This document shows, piece after piece, positions 48,482 through 48,528 of a stretch of DNA of 48,528 nt. The stretch comes from Vibrio sp. (GTDB taxonomy: Bacteria; Pseudomonadota; Gammaproteobacteria; Enterobacterales; Vibrionaceae), in NCBI GenBank assembly GCA_028131545.1, contig JAOICL010000017.1, positions 1-48,528 on the forward strand, given 5' to 3'. A program made the translations under genes and the position numbers. Within the stretch, counting starts at the first letter, position 1. Each line of letters begins with the position of its first letter. A model generated the notes under the pieces. That model was not told the origin of the DNA. It was given only the letters and a program-made list of their open reading frames with translations, and did not search any database.

Positions 48482-48528
48482 AAAATCAAAATCTATACAA
48501 AGTATAGTGAATTCAATTAACAAAACAT

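Overview
The window looks like a stretch of the smaller chromosome of a low-GC Vibrionaceae bacterium, most likely Aliivibrio (A. salmonicida/wodanis/logei/fischeri group). Pointers are the AT-rich DNA with compact genes, a Vibrio-type chitin oligosaccharide deacetylase, the galETKM operon with an adjacent galR, the zwf-pgl-gnd operon and the MoxR/Bat operon. In Vibrio cholerae the last two lie on chromosome II. The genus call is an inference from gene content; no 16S or other typing gene is present.

Layout. 1-3.1 kb: a secreted beta-helix/RTX protein and an orphan family 2 glycosyltransferase. 3.2-7.3 kb: a decayed sugar-uptake locus next to an intact GalR-type repressor. It holds a maltoporin-family gene cut by an IS256-family element (with a 9-bp target duplication) and a frameshifted ABC sugar-binding protein; the permease genes expected between them are gone. 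7.4-11.9 kb: galE-galT-galK-galM on the minus strand with a consensus GalR operator upstream. 12.2-13.4 kb: a leucine-rich-repeat protein kinase. 13.75 kb: tRNA-Gly(TCC). 14.2-22 kb: an OFA-type MFS carrier, a fatty acid cis/trans isomerase, a chitin deacetylase, a periplasmic MsrA-MsrB fusion and an unknown periplasmic protein. 22.3-26.2 kb: deoD, deoC, a DEAD-box helicase and acpH. 26.3-34.7 kb: two small genes, then an unfamiliar divergent cassette: a lipoprotein overlapping a 1573-residue protein with an internal OmpA-like domain, facing a 591-residue protein, with conspicuous palindromes between. 34.9-42.0 kb: a six-gene MoxR/DUF58/DUF4381/BatA/BatB/BatD operon. 42.3-46.0 kb: zwf-pgl-gnd, preceded by tandem stem-loops, one a terminator. 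46.3-48.5 kb: a 50-residue protein and gamma-glutamyltransferase.

How they work together. GalR probably controls both the Leloir enzymes and the lost uptake system: GalR-type operators lie upstream of galE and of the binding-protein gene, the latter also with a CRP-like site at a class I distance. The strain should therefore keep galactose catabolism but has lost one uptake route. zwf-pgl-gnd supplies NADPH and pentose phosphates, deoC/deoD recover deoxynucleosides, and the MoxR/Bat set, MsrAB and Cti point to envelope or stress functions. The least explained block is 26.8-34.7 kb. All calls are from reading sequence; no database search was run.
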